DNA of 64,000 nucleotides from Mycolicibacterium iranicum. GTDB taxonomy: Bacteria > Actinomycetota > Actinomycetes > Mycobacteriales > Mycobacteriaceae. The notes under the pieces are model-generated. The model was not told the DNA's origin. It saw nothing but the letters and a program-made list of their open reading frames with translations, and made no database searches. The position numbers and the translations under genes are program-made. The DNA is taken from positions 1-64,000 of the forward strand of contig NZ_LQPC01000021.1 in NCBI RefSeq assembly GCF_002101705.1, read 5' to 3'. This document shows, piece by piece, positions 35,300-44,323 of the stretch (the stretch's first letter is position 1; each line of letters starts with the position of its first letter).

Positions 35300-36352
35300 A
35301 TGGATACCGCGGTCATCGACGCCGCGGGACTGCAACAACTGGTGGCGGCGCTGCAGGACTCGGGCTACCGAGTCGTGGGCCCCACCGTATCCGGTAGCGC
35401 CATCGTGTTGGCCGAGCTAGACAGTGCCGACGATCTCCCCGCGGGATGGGGGGTCGACGTCTCCCCTGGCCAATATCGGCTTCGGCGCCGCGATGACGAT
35501 GCGGCGTTCGGCCACTCCGCCGGGCCGCAGTCATGGAAGCAGTTCCTCCACCCGGCCCGGCAACGCCTATGGAGCTCTGACGGCGAGGAACCTGACGAAC
35601 CACCGCGCTATGCCTTTCTGGGGGTGCGCGGCTGTGATCTCGCCGCGATCGCGAAGCTCAACGGCGTGCTGGGCGCGGGTGCGTACCCCGACACCAACTT
35701 CACCGGGCGCCTGGGACGGGTCTTCGTCGTCGCGGTGAACTGCACCGAGCCAGGCGGGTTGTGCTTCTGCGCCTCGATGGGCACAGGCCCGGAGGTGGGT
35801 CCTGGCTATGACCTCGCCTTGACCGAACGCACCGGACCTGACGGTCGCTCCTATGTTGTCGATGTAGGCAGCGACCGGGGGGCCGACGTGCTGCGACGGT
35901 TGACATGGCGGCAGCCTCGTAACGACGAAATCAATTCCGCCCGAGGCGATGTCGCCGACGCCGCGCACCGCATGGGCCGACAGATGCCGACAGGTGACCT
36001 GCGCACCCTGCTGGCCGACTCCCGGGAATCGCCGCAGTGGGACGAGGTCGCGTCGCGCTGTTTGACGTGCGGGAACTGCACGATGGTCTGCCCGACGTGC
36101 TTCTGCACCAGCGTCGAGGACGTCACCGATCTCACCGGGACGCACGCGGAGCGGTGGATGACGTGGGCGTCCTGTTTCGAGATCGACTTCACGTTCGTTC
36201 ACGAGGGCAGCGTCCGGCAGTCCGCGCCGTCGCGTTACCGGCATTGGCTGACCCACAAGCTGGGAACGTGGCACGACCAGTTCAGTACCTCGGGCTGTGT
36301 GGGGTGTGGGCGGTGTATTGCGTGGTGCCCAACCGGAATTGACATCACCTAG
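35300..36352 (+). CDS. hyhB: Hydrogenase beta subunit, 4Fe-4S electron-transfer protein; ends at an in-frame amber
   Basis: A 350-residue iron-sulfur subunit of a group 3b [NiFe]-hydrogenase. C-terminal ferredoxin-like motifs CLTCGNCTMVCPTCFC and CVGCGRCIAWCPTGID bind 4Fe-4S clusters; the N-terminal domain matches HydB/AsrA-type proteins. The start ATG 35300 fits the family. The frame meets TAG at 36350 right after GIDIT, but continues with [14 protein letters not shown] to a TGA at 36395 that would overlap the hyhG start, so the natural end is probably 14 residues further on. The missing tail follows the last cluster. Confidence 0.85.
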   Translation: MDTAVIDAAGLQQLVAALQDSGYRVVGPTVSGSAIVLAELDSADDLPAGWGVDVSPGQYRLRRRDDDAAFGHSAGPQSWKQFLHPARQRLWSSDGEEPDEPPRYAFLGVRGCDLAAIAKLNGVLGAGAYPDTNFTGRLGRVFVVAVNCTEPGGLCFCASMGTGPEVGPGYDLALTERTGPDGRSYVVDVGSDRGADVLRRLTWRQPRNDEINSARGDVADAAHRMGRQMPTGDLRTLLADSRESPQWDEVASRCLTCGNCTMVCPTCFCTSVEDVTDLTGTHAERWMTWASCFEIDFTFVHEGSVRQSAPSRYRHWLTHKLGTWHDQFSTSGCVGCGRCIAWCPTGIDIT

Positions 36353-36389
36353 GAGATGGCCGCGCTCGCGGAACGACCGGATGCGGTCG

Positions 36390-37241
36390 ATGACTGAACC
36401 GGCGCTGCAGGCGGGTGCGATGACCCCGGTTTCCTACCTGGTGGAGAGCCGCATCTGTGAGACGCGCGACTCGTCGACGCTGCGGCTGACGCCAGTCGGG
36501 CCGGCGTTGCCCGCACCGGCGCCGGGGCAGTTCATGATGATGTACGCGTTCGGGATCGGCGAGGTCGCCATCTCGGTCAGCGGGGTGCCGGCACCCGCGG
36601 GCGCTGATCCCGCGATCACCCACACGGTGCGGGCCGTCGGTGCGGTCAGCCGGGCGCTGTATGACGCGCAGCCGGGAACCATGATCGGGTTGCGCGGCCC
36701 TTTCGGCACGTCGTGGGGTGTGGAGTCGGCTGCGGGTCGCGACCTGGTGATCGTGGCGGGCGGGGTGGGATTGGCGCCCTTGAGGCCGGTCGTGATGGCC
36801 GCGCTGGCCGACCGTGATCGATACGGCCGCGTGACTCTGATCGCGGGGGCTCGCTCCCGGGAGGACTTCCTCTTCGACGAAGAGCTCGCCGACTGGTCAA
36901 ATGGCCACGCGATCGACGTGCACCTCACTGTCGACGTCCCGGTCCAGGGCTGGTCGGGCGAGATCGGTTTCATCACTGAACCGCTACGCAGATTACCCCT
37001 GCGTCCGAACTCGACGACCGCGTTCCTGTGCGGCCCGGAGGTGATGATGCGCAACGGTGCCGCGGAACTCCTCCGGAAAGGTATGGCGCCAAGCGATATC
37101 CGCGTCTCACTAGAACGCAACATGCAGTGCGGCATCGGCTGGTGCGGGCACTGCCAACTGGGCCCCCTGCTGCTGTGCCGTGACGGGCCCGTCGTCGGCT
37201 ATGACGCCGCCGAGCCACTGCTGCGGATCCGGGAGCTGTAG
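36390..37241 (+). CDS. hyhG: Hydrogenase gamma subunit, FAD/NAD(P)-binding reductase
   Basis: A 283-residue ferredoxin-reductase-like subunit: FAD domain with [16 protein letters not shown](P) domain with [16 protein letters not shown], and a C-terminal 2Fe-2S site [12 protein letters not shown]...C. It passes electrons between the hydrogenase clusters and NAD(P)H. Start chosen at ATG 36390, which would overlap the original hyhB stop by 8 nt (ATGACTGA). It ends 2 nt before hyhS. Confidence 0.88.
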   Translation: MTEPALQAGAMTPVSYLVESRICETRDSSTLRLTPVGPALPAPAPGQFMMMYAFGIGEVAISVSGVPAPAGADPAITHTVRAVGAVSRALYDAQPGTMIGLRGPFGTSWGVESAAGRDLVIVAGGVGLAPLRPVVMAALADRDRYGRVTLIAGARSREDFLFDEELADWSNGHAIDVHLTVDVPVQGWSGEIGFITEPLRRLPLRPNSTTAFLCGPEVMMRNGAAELLRKGMAPSDIRVSLERNMQCGIGWCGHCQLGPLLLCRDGPVVGYDAAEPLLRIREL

Positions 37242-37243
37242 AG

Positions 37244-38017
37244 ATGAAAGTGCCTACGCTGGCCGTCTGGAAGTTCGCCTCCTGCGACGGATGTCAGCTC
37301 ACGCTGCTCGATTGCGAAGACGAACTGCTGACCCTCGCGGGTCAGGTGCAGATCGCCACTTTCCTGGAAGCGTCCAGCGCGGTCGTGGCGGGCCCCTACG
37401 ACGTCTCGCTCGTGGAAGGGTCGATCACCACTGCCGCCGACGAGCGCCGGATCACCGAGATCCGTTCACAATCAAGCATTTTGGTGACGATCGGGGCCTG
37501 CGCCACCGGCGGCGGAATCCAGGCCTTGCGCAACTTCGCCGACATCGACGAGTTCACCTCGGTCGTCTATGCGCATCCGGAGTACATCGACACCTTGGCG
37601 ACGTCCACCCCGGCTTCGGCGCATGTCACCGTCGACTACCAGCTGCAAGGTTGTCCGATCGACCGCGGACAGCTGCTCGAAACCCTGGCCGCGCTGCTGG
37701 TCGGCCGCAAGCCCAGGCTGCCCGCCAAGACGGTGTGCACCGAATGTAAGAACCGCGGCATCACCTGCGTGGTGGTCGCCGACGGCACCCCGTGTTTGGG
37801 CCCGGTGACGCACGCCGGCTGCGGTGCGCTGTGCCCGTCGTTCTCGCGCGGCTGTTACGGCTGCTTCGGGCCGACCGCGACCCCGAATACGGCTGCGCTG
37901 ATCCCGTTGCTGCGCCGCGACGGCATGTCCGGCGCCGACGTCGAGCGGGTGTTCACGACGTTCAACGCCACCCGGTTCGACGCCACCCGCAATCACACCC
38001 AACGGAGCACCCGGTGA
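37244..38017 (+). CDS. hyhS: [NiFe]-hydrogenase small subunit, group 3b
   Basis: A 257-residue small subunit with proximal-cluster Cys14 and Cys17 (FASCDGC), IGACATGGG and LQGCPIDR, and further cluster ligands in [11 protein letters not shown] and [16 protein letters not shown]. No Tat leader, so the enzyme is cytosolic, as expected for group 3b. The start is 2 nt after hyhG; its stop overlaps hyhL (GTGA). Confidence 0.92.
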   Translation: MKVPTLAVWKFASCDGCQLTLLDCEDELLTLAGQVQIATFLEASSAVVAGPYDVSLVEGSITTAADERRITEIRSQSSILVTIGACATGGGIQALRNFADIDEFTSVVYAHPEYIDTLATSTPASAHVTVDYQLQGCPIDRGQLLETLAALLVGRKPRLPAKTVCTECKNRGITCVVVADGTPCLGPVTHAGCGALCPSFSRGCYGCFGPTATPNTAALIPLLRRDGMSGADVERVFTTFNATRFDATRNHTQRSTR

Positions 38018-39306
38018 ACGCCGAAACCCGGACGTTGACCGTCGGTGCGCTGACCCGAGTTGAGGGTGAGGGCGCGCTGAACGTCACGCTCACCGACGGG
38101 GTGGTCGATACGGTCGAGCTCAACATCTACGAGGCGCCGCGGTTCTTCGAGGCCTTTCTGCGCGGGCGTGCCCACACCGAACCGCCCGACATCACCGCCA
38201 GGGTATGCGGGATCTGCCCCGTCGCCTATCAGGTCAGTGCCTGCAACGCCATCGAGAATGCCTGCGGGATAACGGTTGATCCCGAGCTGGTGGCGCTGCG
38301 CCGGCTGCTCTACTGCGGGGAGTGGATTCACAGCCACGCCCTGCACATCTTCCTGCTGCACATGCCCGACTTCCTCGGCTACCCCGACGTGATCACGATG
38401 GCCAGGGGACATCGCGAACTCGTCGAACGCGGTCTCGCGTTGAAGAAGGCGGGTAACCAGTTGATGGAGCGAATCGGGGGCCGCGCCATCCACCCGGTGA
38501 ACGTGCGGCTGGGCGGCTTCTACTCGGCCCCGACCCGGGCGCAGCTGCGTCCGCTCGCCGATACGCTGCGCCGCGCGCTCGACGACGCGCTCTACACCGT
38601 CGCCCAGGCCTCGCGCCTTGAGTTTCCCGACGCCGAGTTCGACCACGAGTTCCTGGCGCTGACCACACCCGACCGCTACCCCATCGAGAACGGGAACATT
38701 ACGCGAAGCGCCGGAGATCCCTTCGACGTCAGGGAATTCGGCGACCATGTCGTCGAAACGCAGGTGCCCCATTCGACCGCGTTGCAGGCGACTCTCGACG
38801 GGGGACGCTATCTGACCGGGCCGTTGGCGCGCTACTCGCTGAACTCCGCGCTCCTGTCCCCCGTCGCCGCGCAGGCCGCGCACGACGCCGGGCTGGGGCC
38901 GGTCTGCCGTAATCCGTTTCGCAGCATCGTGGTCCGCGCCGTCGAAGTGGTCTACGCGGTGGAGGAGGCGTTACGCATCATCGAGTCCTACGACGCGCCG
39001 CCACGGCCGTTCGTCGACGTCCCGGCGCGCGCCGGCACGGGCCACGGCGTCAGTGAGGCACCCCGCGGGCTGCTCTACCACCGCTACGAAATCGACGGCG
39101 ACGGACTGATCCGGGCGGCCACGATGGTGCCGCCGACATCGCAGAATCAGGCCGCCATCGAACATGAGATGGGCCAGCTGGTCGCCGCCAACCTTGCGCT
39201 CGACGACGCTGCGCTGACGGCGTTGTGCGAGAGGTCGATCCGCAATCACGATCCGTGCATTTCCTGTTCGGCGCACTTCCTCACGCTCACCGTCCGGCGC
39301 CAATGA
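38014..39306 (+). CDS. hyhL: [NiFe]-hydrogenase large (catalytic) subunit, group 3b
   Basis: A 430-residue large subunit with the two Ni-binding motifs: [12 protein letters not shown] (Cys65, Cys68) and DPCISCSAH (Cys415, Cys418). The C-terminal nine residues after His421 (FLTLTVRRQ) are the likely peptide removed by the linked protease. The GTG start overlaps the hyhS stop. Group 3b enzymes are NAD(P)-linked and bidirectional. Confidence 0.93.
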   Translation: MNAETRTLTVGALTRVEGEGALNVTLTDGVVDTVELNIYEAPRFFEAFLRGRAHTEPPDITARVCGICPVAYQVSACNAIENACGITVDPELVALRRLLYCGEWIHSHALHIFLLHMPDFLGYPDVITMARGHRELVERGLALKKAGNQLMERIGGRAIHPVNVRLGGFYSAPTRAQLRPLADTLRRALDDALYTVAQASRLEFPDAEFDHEFLALTTPDRYPIENGNITRSAGDPFDVREFGDHVVETQVPHSTALQATLDGGRYLTGPLARYSLNSALLSPVAAQAAHDAGLGPVCRNPFRSIVVRAVEVVYAVEEALRIIESYDAPPRPFVDVPARAGTGHGVSEAPRGLLYHRYEIDGDGLIRAATMVPPTSQNQAAIEHEMGQLVAANLALDDAALTALCERSIRNHDPCISCSAHFLTLTVRRQ

Positions 39307-39758
39307 GCGCTCTGGTGATCGGCGTCGGCAACGACTTTCGCCGAGACGACGGTATCGGGCCCGCAGTCGCCGCGGAGATCGCGCGTAGGGGCCTGCTTGG
39401 AGTGGAGGTGCAGACGGCGGCGGGCGACCCCATCGAGCTGCTCGACGCGTGGGATGGCGTGGCGTTGTGCGTCATCGTCGATGCCGCGGTCGGCGACGGA
39501 GTCGAGCCCGGCCGGATACGGCGCTGGTCGCCCGGCGATTGGCGAGCCGATGCCGCCGTCAGCTCGCACACACTCGACGTTCCCGCGACCTATGCCCTCG
39601 GTGAGGCCCTTGGACGCCTGCCACGAAAACTTTTGGTAGTCACCGTTGATGCGGCCGACGTCGGACACGGGATCGGCCTCAGTCCGGCGCTGGCCGACGC
39701 CGTTCCCGCGGTGACGTCCGCGGTGCTGGCCGAGATCGAGCGGTCTGCAGCGAGGTGA
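39303..39758 (+). CDS. Hydrogenase maturation protease
   Basis: A 151-residue HybD/HycI-type endopeptidase with GVGNDFRRDDGIGPAVA (Asp ligand for Ni), a second acidic site in VIVDAAVG and SHTLD. The start ATG overlaps the hyhL stop by 4 nt. It would clip the hyhL C-terminus after Ni insertion. Pairing with a group 3b large subunit matches its expected specificity. Confidence 0.9.
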   Translation: MSALVIGVGNDFRRDDGIGPAVAAEIARRGLLGVEVQTAAGDPIELLDAWDGVALCVIVDAAVGDGVEPGRIRRWSPGDWRADAAVSSHTLDVPATYALGEALGRLPRKLLVVTVDAADVGHGIGLSPALADAVPAVTSAVLAEIERSAAR

Positions 39759-39805
39759 ACTGAGCGGCGAGCTGAGAAGCCACGGCGCTCATTCCACGCC
39801 GAAGG

Positions 39806-39837
39806 CAAGTCCTTTTGGCCCTATCGGGCCTGGAAGT
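39806..39837. promoter_or_regulatory. Degenerate DosR-like half-sites
   Basis: AAGTCCTTTTGGCCC (39808-39822) and the related GGGCCTGGAAGTC lie before the SDR gene; both deviate from consensus. Confidence 0.35.
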
Positions 39838-39913
39838 CGTTCTACACCATGGTGTCACCAATACCGCGGGCAACGCCCCGCGTTCTCTGAGCAGACACGA
39901 GAGGAATACCCCG

Positions 39914-40990
39914 ATGTCGGTATTGATCACCGGATACCCCGGCTTTCTCGCCACCGCGCTTCTGCCGCGCGTCGTGCGCCGCACCGACCAGGACGCGGTG
40001 TGCCTCGTGCAGCCGAAGTACGTCGGCATGGCGAAACAGCGCGTTGCCGCACTCGCGACTCGCGACGCGGAGCTGAGCCGGCGCGTTCGGATCGTCGCCG
40101 GGGACATCACCGAGGCAGGCCTGGGTCTGGGCACGGACGCGCTTGCCGACGTGACGGAGGCGTGGCATCTTGCCGCGGTCTACGACCTGGCTGTCAGTCT
40201 TTCCATCGCCGATGCGGTGAATGTGACGGGCACCCGCAATGTTCTGCGAGCGTTGGAGAACTGCCCGAACCTTGCGCGGCTGCATTATTTCAGCACCTGC
40301 TATGTCAGCGGCCGCTACGCCGGCCCATTCAGTGAAGACCAACTCGAGGTCGGCGCGCCGTTCAACAACTTCTACGAGGAGTCGAAGCACTACGCGGAAG
40401 CCGAAGTGCGACGGCACATGTCGGCCGGCATGCCCGCCACCATCTATCGGCCGTCCATCGTCGTCGGTGACAGCCAAACGGGGGCAACCCAGAAGTTCGA
40501 CGGGCCGTACTACGTCATGCAGCTTCTGCTTCGGCAGGGTCGCCACGCGATTCTGCCGGTCGTCGGTGATCCCACCGCGACACGGGTCAACATCGTCCCG
40601 CGTGATTTCGTCATCGATGCCGTCGATCACCTCAGCGGGCTTGCCGCATCCGCGGGCCGGACATATCACGTCGCCGATCCCGACCCGCTCACTGTGGAGG
40701 AGTTGATCGACGTCATCGGCGGGGCCACCGGACGCAGGGTGGTCACGGTGCCCCTACCGCGATCGGTGGCGAAAGGATCGATCCGCCACGTGCCGGGCGT
40801 CCGGCGACTGATGGGTATGCCGGCCGAGGCGGTCGACTACTTCAGCCACCCGACCCACTACCTCACCCAGAATCTGCGAAATGACCTCGCCGGCAGCGGA
40901 ATCGAACCTCCGCTGTTCGACAACTATGTGGACCGCCTCGTTTCGTTCCTGCGTGATCACCGGACCACCGACATGTCGGCGATGTACTGA
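39914..40990 (+). CDS. Extended SDR / acyl-reductase-like protein
   Basis: A 358-residue NAD(P)-dependent extended SDR. Cofactor loop TGYPGFLATALLP (TGxxGxxG), active-site pattern Ser...Tyr-x-x-x-Lys in FSTCYVSG and YEESKHY, and a C-terminal half like fatty acyl-CoA reductase or thioester-reductase domains. ATG follows GAGGAA. It precedes a WS/DGAT and a PlsC-type gene, so it may supply alcohols or aldehydes for wax or lipid synthesis; this is inference. Confidence 0.82.
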   Translation: MSVLITGYPGFLATALLPRVVRRTDQDAVCLVQPKYVGMAKQRVAALATRDAELSRRVRIVAGDITEAGLGLGTDALADVTEAWHLAAVYDLAVSLSIADAVNVTGTRNVLRALENCPNLARLHYFSTCYVSGRYAGPFSEDQLEVGAPFNNFYEESKHYAEAEVRRHMSAGMPATIYRPSIVVGDSQTGATQKFDGPYYVMQLLLRQGRHAILPVVGDPTATRVNIVPRDFVIDAVDHLSGLAASAGRTYHVADPDPLTVEELIDVIGGATGRRVVTVPLPRSVAKGSIRHVPGVRRLMGMPAEAVDYFSHPTHYLTQNLRNDLAGSGIEPPLFDNYVDRLVSFLRDHRTTDMSAMY

Positions 40991-40999
40991 CGAGTCCGG

Positions 41000-42361
41000 T
41001 CAGTCCGCGGCGAGGGCCAGCACCTCGTCGAACCCGGCGCGCAGACATTCGAGGAACAGCGGTACGTCCGGGACCGCCCCGGTGTCGATGTCGATGCCGA
41101 GGGCACACGTGTCCACATAGGTCAACAGCGTGACGTTGACCGCCGAACCGATCGTCGGCCCGAAGGCGTATTGCATCTCGACGTGGGCGCCACCCAGCGA
41201 CACCGGCACCGGGATGCCCGGCACATCGCTGGCGACGAAGTCGACGTGACGCAGGATGGATCCGATGTACCAGCGCGGCATCCTGTTCAGCATTCCCGCG
41301 ATGATCTGGGTGTGGGGCAACGACTTCTCATGGCGCACCTTGTCGGTGCGAGCGTGAATCTGTCGAATGCGCTCCGCGGGATCGGACACTCCGACTGGGA
41401 TGTCGAACCGCATCAACGTAATCCGGTTACCGCCGGGCGAATCTCCCGCTTTGCGCAAGCTGATGGGCATCGACAGGTGCAGAGCATCGACGCCGACGTC
41501 GTGCTTCTCGTGGTAGATGCGCAGGCCACCCGCGAGCCCGGCGACGAAGGCGTCGTTCAGGGCGCCGTCGCTGCGGTGTGCGGCGGAGCGTAACGCGGGC
41601 ATGGGGATCTCCATGACGTCGAGGCGCCGTTTCAGCGTCCGCTCTTTCATCAGCGGCGATCCCGTCGCGTTCACCGGGCGCACGGTGCGGTACACCGAAC
41701 CCGCCATCTCGGCCATCGCACCCAGTGCTCGCGTCGGGCTTCGGACGCTCTCATAGAACAGCCGGGGGATCCCGGTCAACGCACCCGTCCCCGCTGCGGC
41801 GACCACGCCAACGCCGTAGCGCGCGGCGTCGCGATAATCGTCCAACACCGTCGGCCGCAACACGGTCGTCGTCTCGGATTGCGGTGCGGACGCTTCAGGA
41901 GTGAGACCGAAAAGGGTCATTGCGATCTGGACCCCACCCACCCCGTCGGTCAGTGCATGATGGAAGACGCACAACACGGCGGCCTTGCCATCGGGCAGGC
42001 CTTCGATCAACGTGATCTTCCACAGCGGGCGCGCCCGGTCGAAGTCCTCCATCTGCGCCAGACGGGCCAGCTCGAGGACCGATTCGAACGAACCGCCTTC
42101 GTGCACGGCCACCCGGCGCATGTGGAAATCCAGATCGAAATCGGGGTGATCCTGCCAGCGCGGTGGAGCCGACAGCGGCGTCGGGACGACCGTCTGTCGC
42201 AACATCGGCAGCTCGCCGACGAGTTGCGCAATGCGGTTACGGACCTCGTCCCAGTCCGGTGCTCGATCCAGCATCAACACCGTGACCACAGTCGACCGCA
42301 GCCGCGGGTCACTTTCCATTGCCCAGGTGAATGCGTCACTGCTGCGCATGAATACGTCCAT
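41000..42361 (-). CDS. WS/DGAT triacylglycerol/wax-ester synthase
   Basis: A 453-residue acyltransferase of the WS/DGAT family. Catalytic motif HHALTDG with His134, His135 and Asp139; the C-terminal domain contains VASDVPGIPVPVSLGG, typical of the family (NVPGP-like). It makes triacylglycerol from acyl-CoA, stored in dormancy. Its 3' end lies 9 bp from the convergent SDR gene. Start ATG 42361. Confidence 0.9.
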   Translation of the reverse strand: MDVFMRSSDAFTWAMESDPRLRSTVVTVLMLDRAPDWDEVRNRIAQLVGELPMLRQTVVPTPLSAPPRWQDHPDFDLDFHMRRVAVHEGGSFESVLELARLAQMEDFDRARPLWKITLIEGLPDGKAAVLCVFHHALTDGVGGVQIAMTLFGLTPEASAPQSETTTVLRPTVLDDYRDAARYGVGVVAAAGTGALTGIPRLFYESVRSPTRALGAMAEMAGSVYRTVRPVNATGSPLMKERTLKRRLDVMEIPMPALRSAAHRSDGALNDAFVAGLAGGLRIYHEKHDVGVDALHLSMPISLRKAGDSPGGNRITLMRFDIPVGVSDPAERIRQIHARTDKVRHEKSLPHTQIIAGMLNRMPRWYIGSILRHVDFVASDVPGIPVPVSLGGAHVEMQYAFGPTIGSAVNVTLLTYVDTCALGIDIDTGAVPDVPLFLECLRAGFDEVLALAAD

Positions 42362-42494
42362 TGTGCGCCTCCGTTGGTCACGGTAGGACGCGACGACGCC
42401 CGCCGTATCAGGTCGACGAACACGCGGGACTTTATGCCCTCACATTGATGACGGACGTCCCATCGTTACGCCGGCGATCTGGTGGCTTTCCGCG

Positions 42495-43346
42495 TCACGC
42501 ATCGGCCGGACGCGTCGCCTTGCTCCATGCAAGCGGATTGAGGTGACGGAACGGGTCTGTCGCCCGCAGGTCCTGCAGATCGCCGAGGATTGTTTCCAAC
42601 GCGCTCTGCGTGCGCTCTTTGATCGTGGATTCCCATCGGGCAGTGTCGGTCTCGGCGGGTCGTCGCGTGTCGATCGGAGATCCGAACCGCAGATACATCC
42701 GCTGCGGCCGCGGTATGAGCGTGGGGCCCAGCCCTCGGACGAGCGGGAGACCGACGCCGCTGACGCCGTGAAGCCGCTGACCGAGATTGCGGGTCATCCG
42801 CTCCCAGGTTCCGTCGCGTTCCACGAAGCTGCGATAGACGTCATCCCCTCCGACGAGACCGACGGGAACGATGGGGTATTCGTGCGCGATGGCCAGCCGC
42901 GCGAACCCGCTGCGGCCCTCCCACAACAGCGCATATTCCTCGCCTTTGAATTTGAGCATGTCCCGTCCGCCGCCCGGAAACACGAGGACGGTCTCGTTCT
43001 GTCGCATCAGGTCAGCGCCGGTCTCGGGGTCCCCGACCACCGCTCCCGCTGCCTCCAGCACGTCTCTGACGACACCGCCCGCGTCGGCCAGCTGCCGAGT
43101 GGCCAGGCCGCGCACCCTGGTTCCGAGTTCGCGGTACACAAAGTAGGGAATCGCCACGATCTCCGCCCACCCGGAGATCGTGTGGTTGCCGACGAGAAGG
43201 AAGCGTCCGTCGCGCGGAAGTCCGTCGAGCCCGTCGACGTAGATGCCGGTGAGGTCGACGGCGGGCTTCACGGTGTCGGCGAGCCCGAAGATCGCCTTCC
43301 GTATCGCCTCCACCCGGCGTGCGCGATCGGTGAGCGCCTCGATCAT
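42495..43346 (-). CDS. PlsC/DGAT2-like lysophospholipid acyltransferase
   Basis: A 283-residue acyltransferase. The NHxxxxD-like motif is seen as GNHTISGWAEI (NH, no Asp at +5), and the downstream FPGGGRDML block matches the DGAT2/PlsC group with PGG. It likely acylates lipid intermediates for triacylglycerol formation. Start ATG 43346 follows GAGGAG and is preferred to 43424. Divergent from a TetR regulator across a palindrome. Confidence 0.83.
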   Translation of the reverse strand: MIEALTDRARRVEAIRKAIFGLADTVKPAVDLTGIYVDGLDGLPRDGRFLLVGNHTISGWAEIVAIPYFVYRELGTRVRGLATRQLADAGGVVRDVLEAAGAVVGDPETGADLMRQNETVLVFPGGGRDMLKFKGEEYALLWEGRSGFARLAIAHEYPIVPVGLVGGDDVYRSFVERDGTWERMTRNLGQRLHGVSGVGLPLVRGLGPTLIPRPQRMYLRFGSPIDTRRPAETDTARWESTIKERTQSALETILGDLQDLRATDPFRHLNPLAWSKATRPADA

Positions 43347-43391
43347 GATCGTCTCCTCAGGTCGGGGTGCCTGCGATGCTACACGCGGCAC

Positions 43392-43414
43392 TGACCAGAA
43401 TACCGATTTGGTCA
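43392..43414. promoter_or_regulatory. TetR operator candidate TGACCA-N11-TGGTCA
   Basis: A palindrome with 6-bp perfect arms in the 107-bp gap between the divergent acyltransferase and TetR genes, well placed to repress both. Confidence 0.65.
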
Positions 43415-43453
43415 GTTTGATCATAGTTGCAGATCAACGGCTATGATCGGCGC

Positions 43454-44161
43454 GTGAGCACCTCGGACGTGGACCTGCCCGAGCAGCAGTCCGCCAAAGC
43501 GGCACGGTTGCTGGCATCGGCCGGCGAACTGCTTCTGACACGAGGTGCGCGAGGGTTCACCGTCGCCGACGTCGCCAAGCGCGCTCGGGTCGGCAAAGGC
43601 ACCGTCTACCTGTACTGGCCCACCAAGGAAGACCTCCTCATCGGGCTGGTGGGCCGAGGTTTCCTGGGATTGCTCGACGACCTGATCGAACGGCTCACCC
43701 ACGATCCCGGACTCGCGCGCCCGTCCCGCTTCTGCCCGATGATGCTCGAGGTCGCCACGAGTCAGCCGCTGCTGGCCGCGTTGCAGCGCCACGACGACGA
43801 CCTTCTGGGCGTCCTCGCCGATCATCCACGCTCGGTGGCGCTGCATGATGCGCTCGGCCCCAGCGCCGTCATCGGCACGGTGCTCCCCATCTGGCGCCGC
43901 CACGCACTGGCCCGCGACGACTGGGACCTCGCCGATCAGGGGTTCGCGCTGCACGGGCTGATCACAGGAGTGGCGATGGCGGTCGTCAGATCCGACGCGG
44001 GCCCCCGGCCGAGCGGGGATCCTTTGCGCGTCCTGGCAGATGCAGTCAACGCACTCCTGGGCCCCGAGCGCGCAGACCGCACCCAGATCGGCTCTGCAGC
44101 AACAGAAGTGATCGAATTCCTCCGCGACGGCAGGGCCACCGCTCTACGCCTGATCGGCTAG
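43454..44161 (+). CDS. TetR-family transcriptional regulator
   Basis: A 235-residue regulator. N-terminal helix-turn-helix at about 34-56: FTVADVAKRARVGKGTVYLY followed by WPTKEDLL. The ligand domain is poorly conserved, as usual. GTG start 43454 lies 40 nt after a palindromic operator. Expected to control the divergent acyltransferase and itself; ligand probably an acyl-CoA or lipid. Confidence 0.87.
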   Translation: MSTSDVDLPEQQSAKAARLLASAGELLLTRGARGFTVADVAKRARVGKGTVYLYWPTKEDLLIGLVGRGFLGLLDDLIERLTHDPGLARPSRFCPMMLEVATSQPLLAALQRHDDDLLGVLADHPRSVALHDALGPSAVIGTVLPIWRRHALARDDWDLADQGFALHGLITGVAMAVVRSDAGPRPSGDPLRVLADAVNALLGPERADRTQIGSAATEVIEFLRDGRATALRLIG

Positions 44162-44323
44162 GCCACAGCGTCCCGACCGTCGAACCGGACCTTCCGAGGT
44201 TGCCGGTTCCCGGTAGTTCACAGCCTTCTCGAAGGTGTGCGCGATACGCCCAAATGTTCACACTCACGACGCGTCCCGGCTAGCGTGTGTCTGCCCGCCC
44301 GGGCCGAGAGGGGAGACACAGTC

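Noticed and set aside
44182-44209. 7-bp inverted repeat after the TetR gene as a terminator
   Set aside because: The stem is short and there is no U-tract; not distinguishable from chance in GC-rich DNA.
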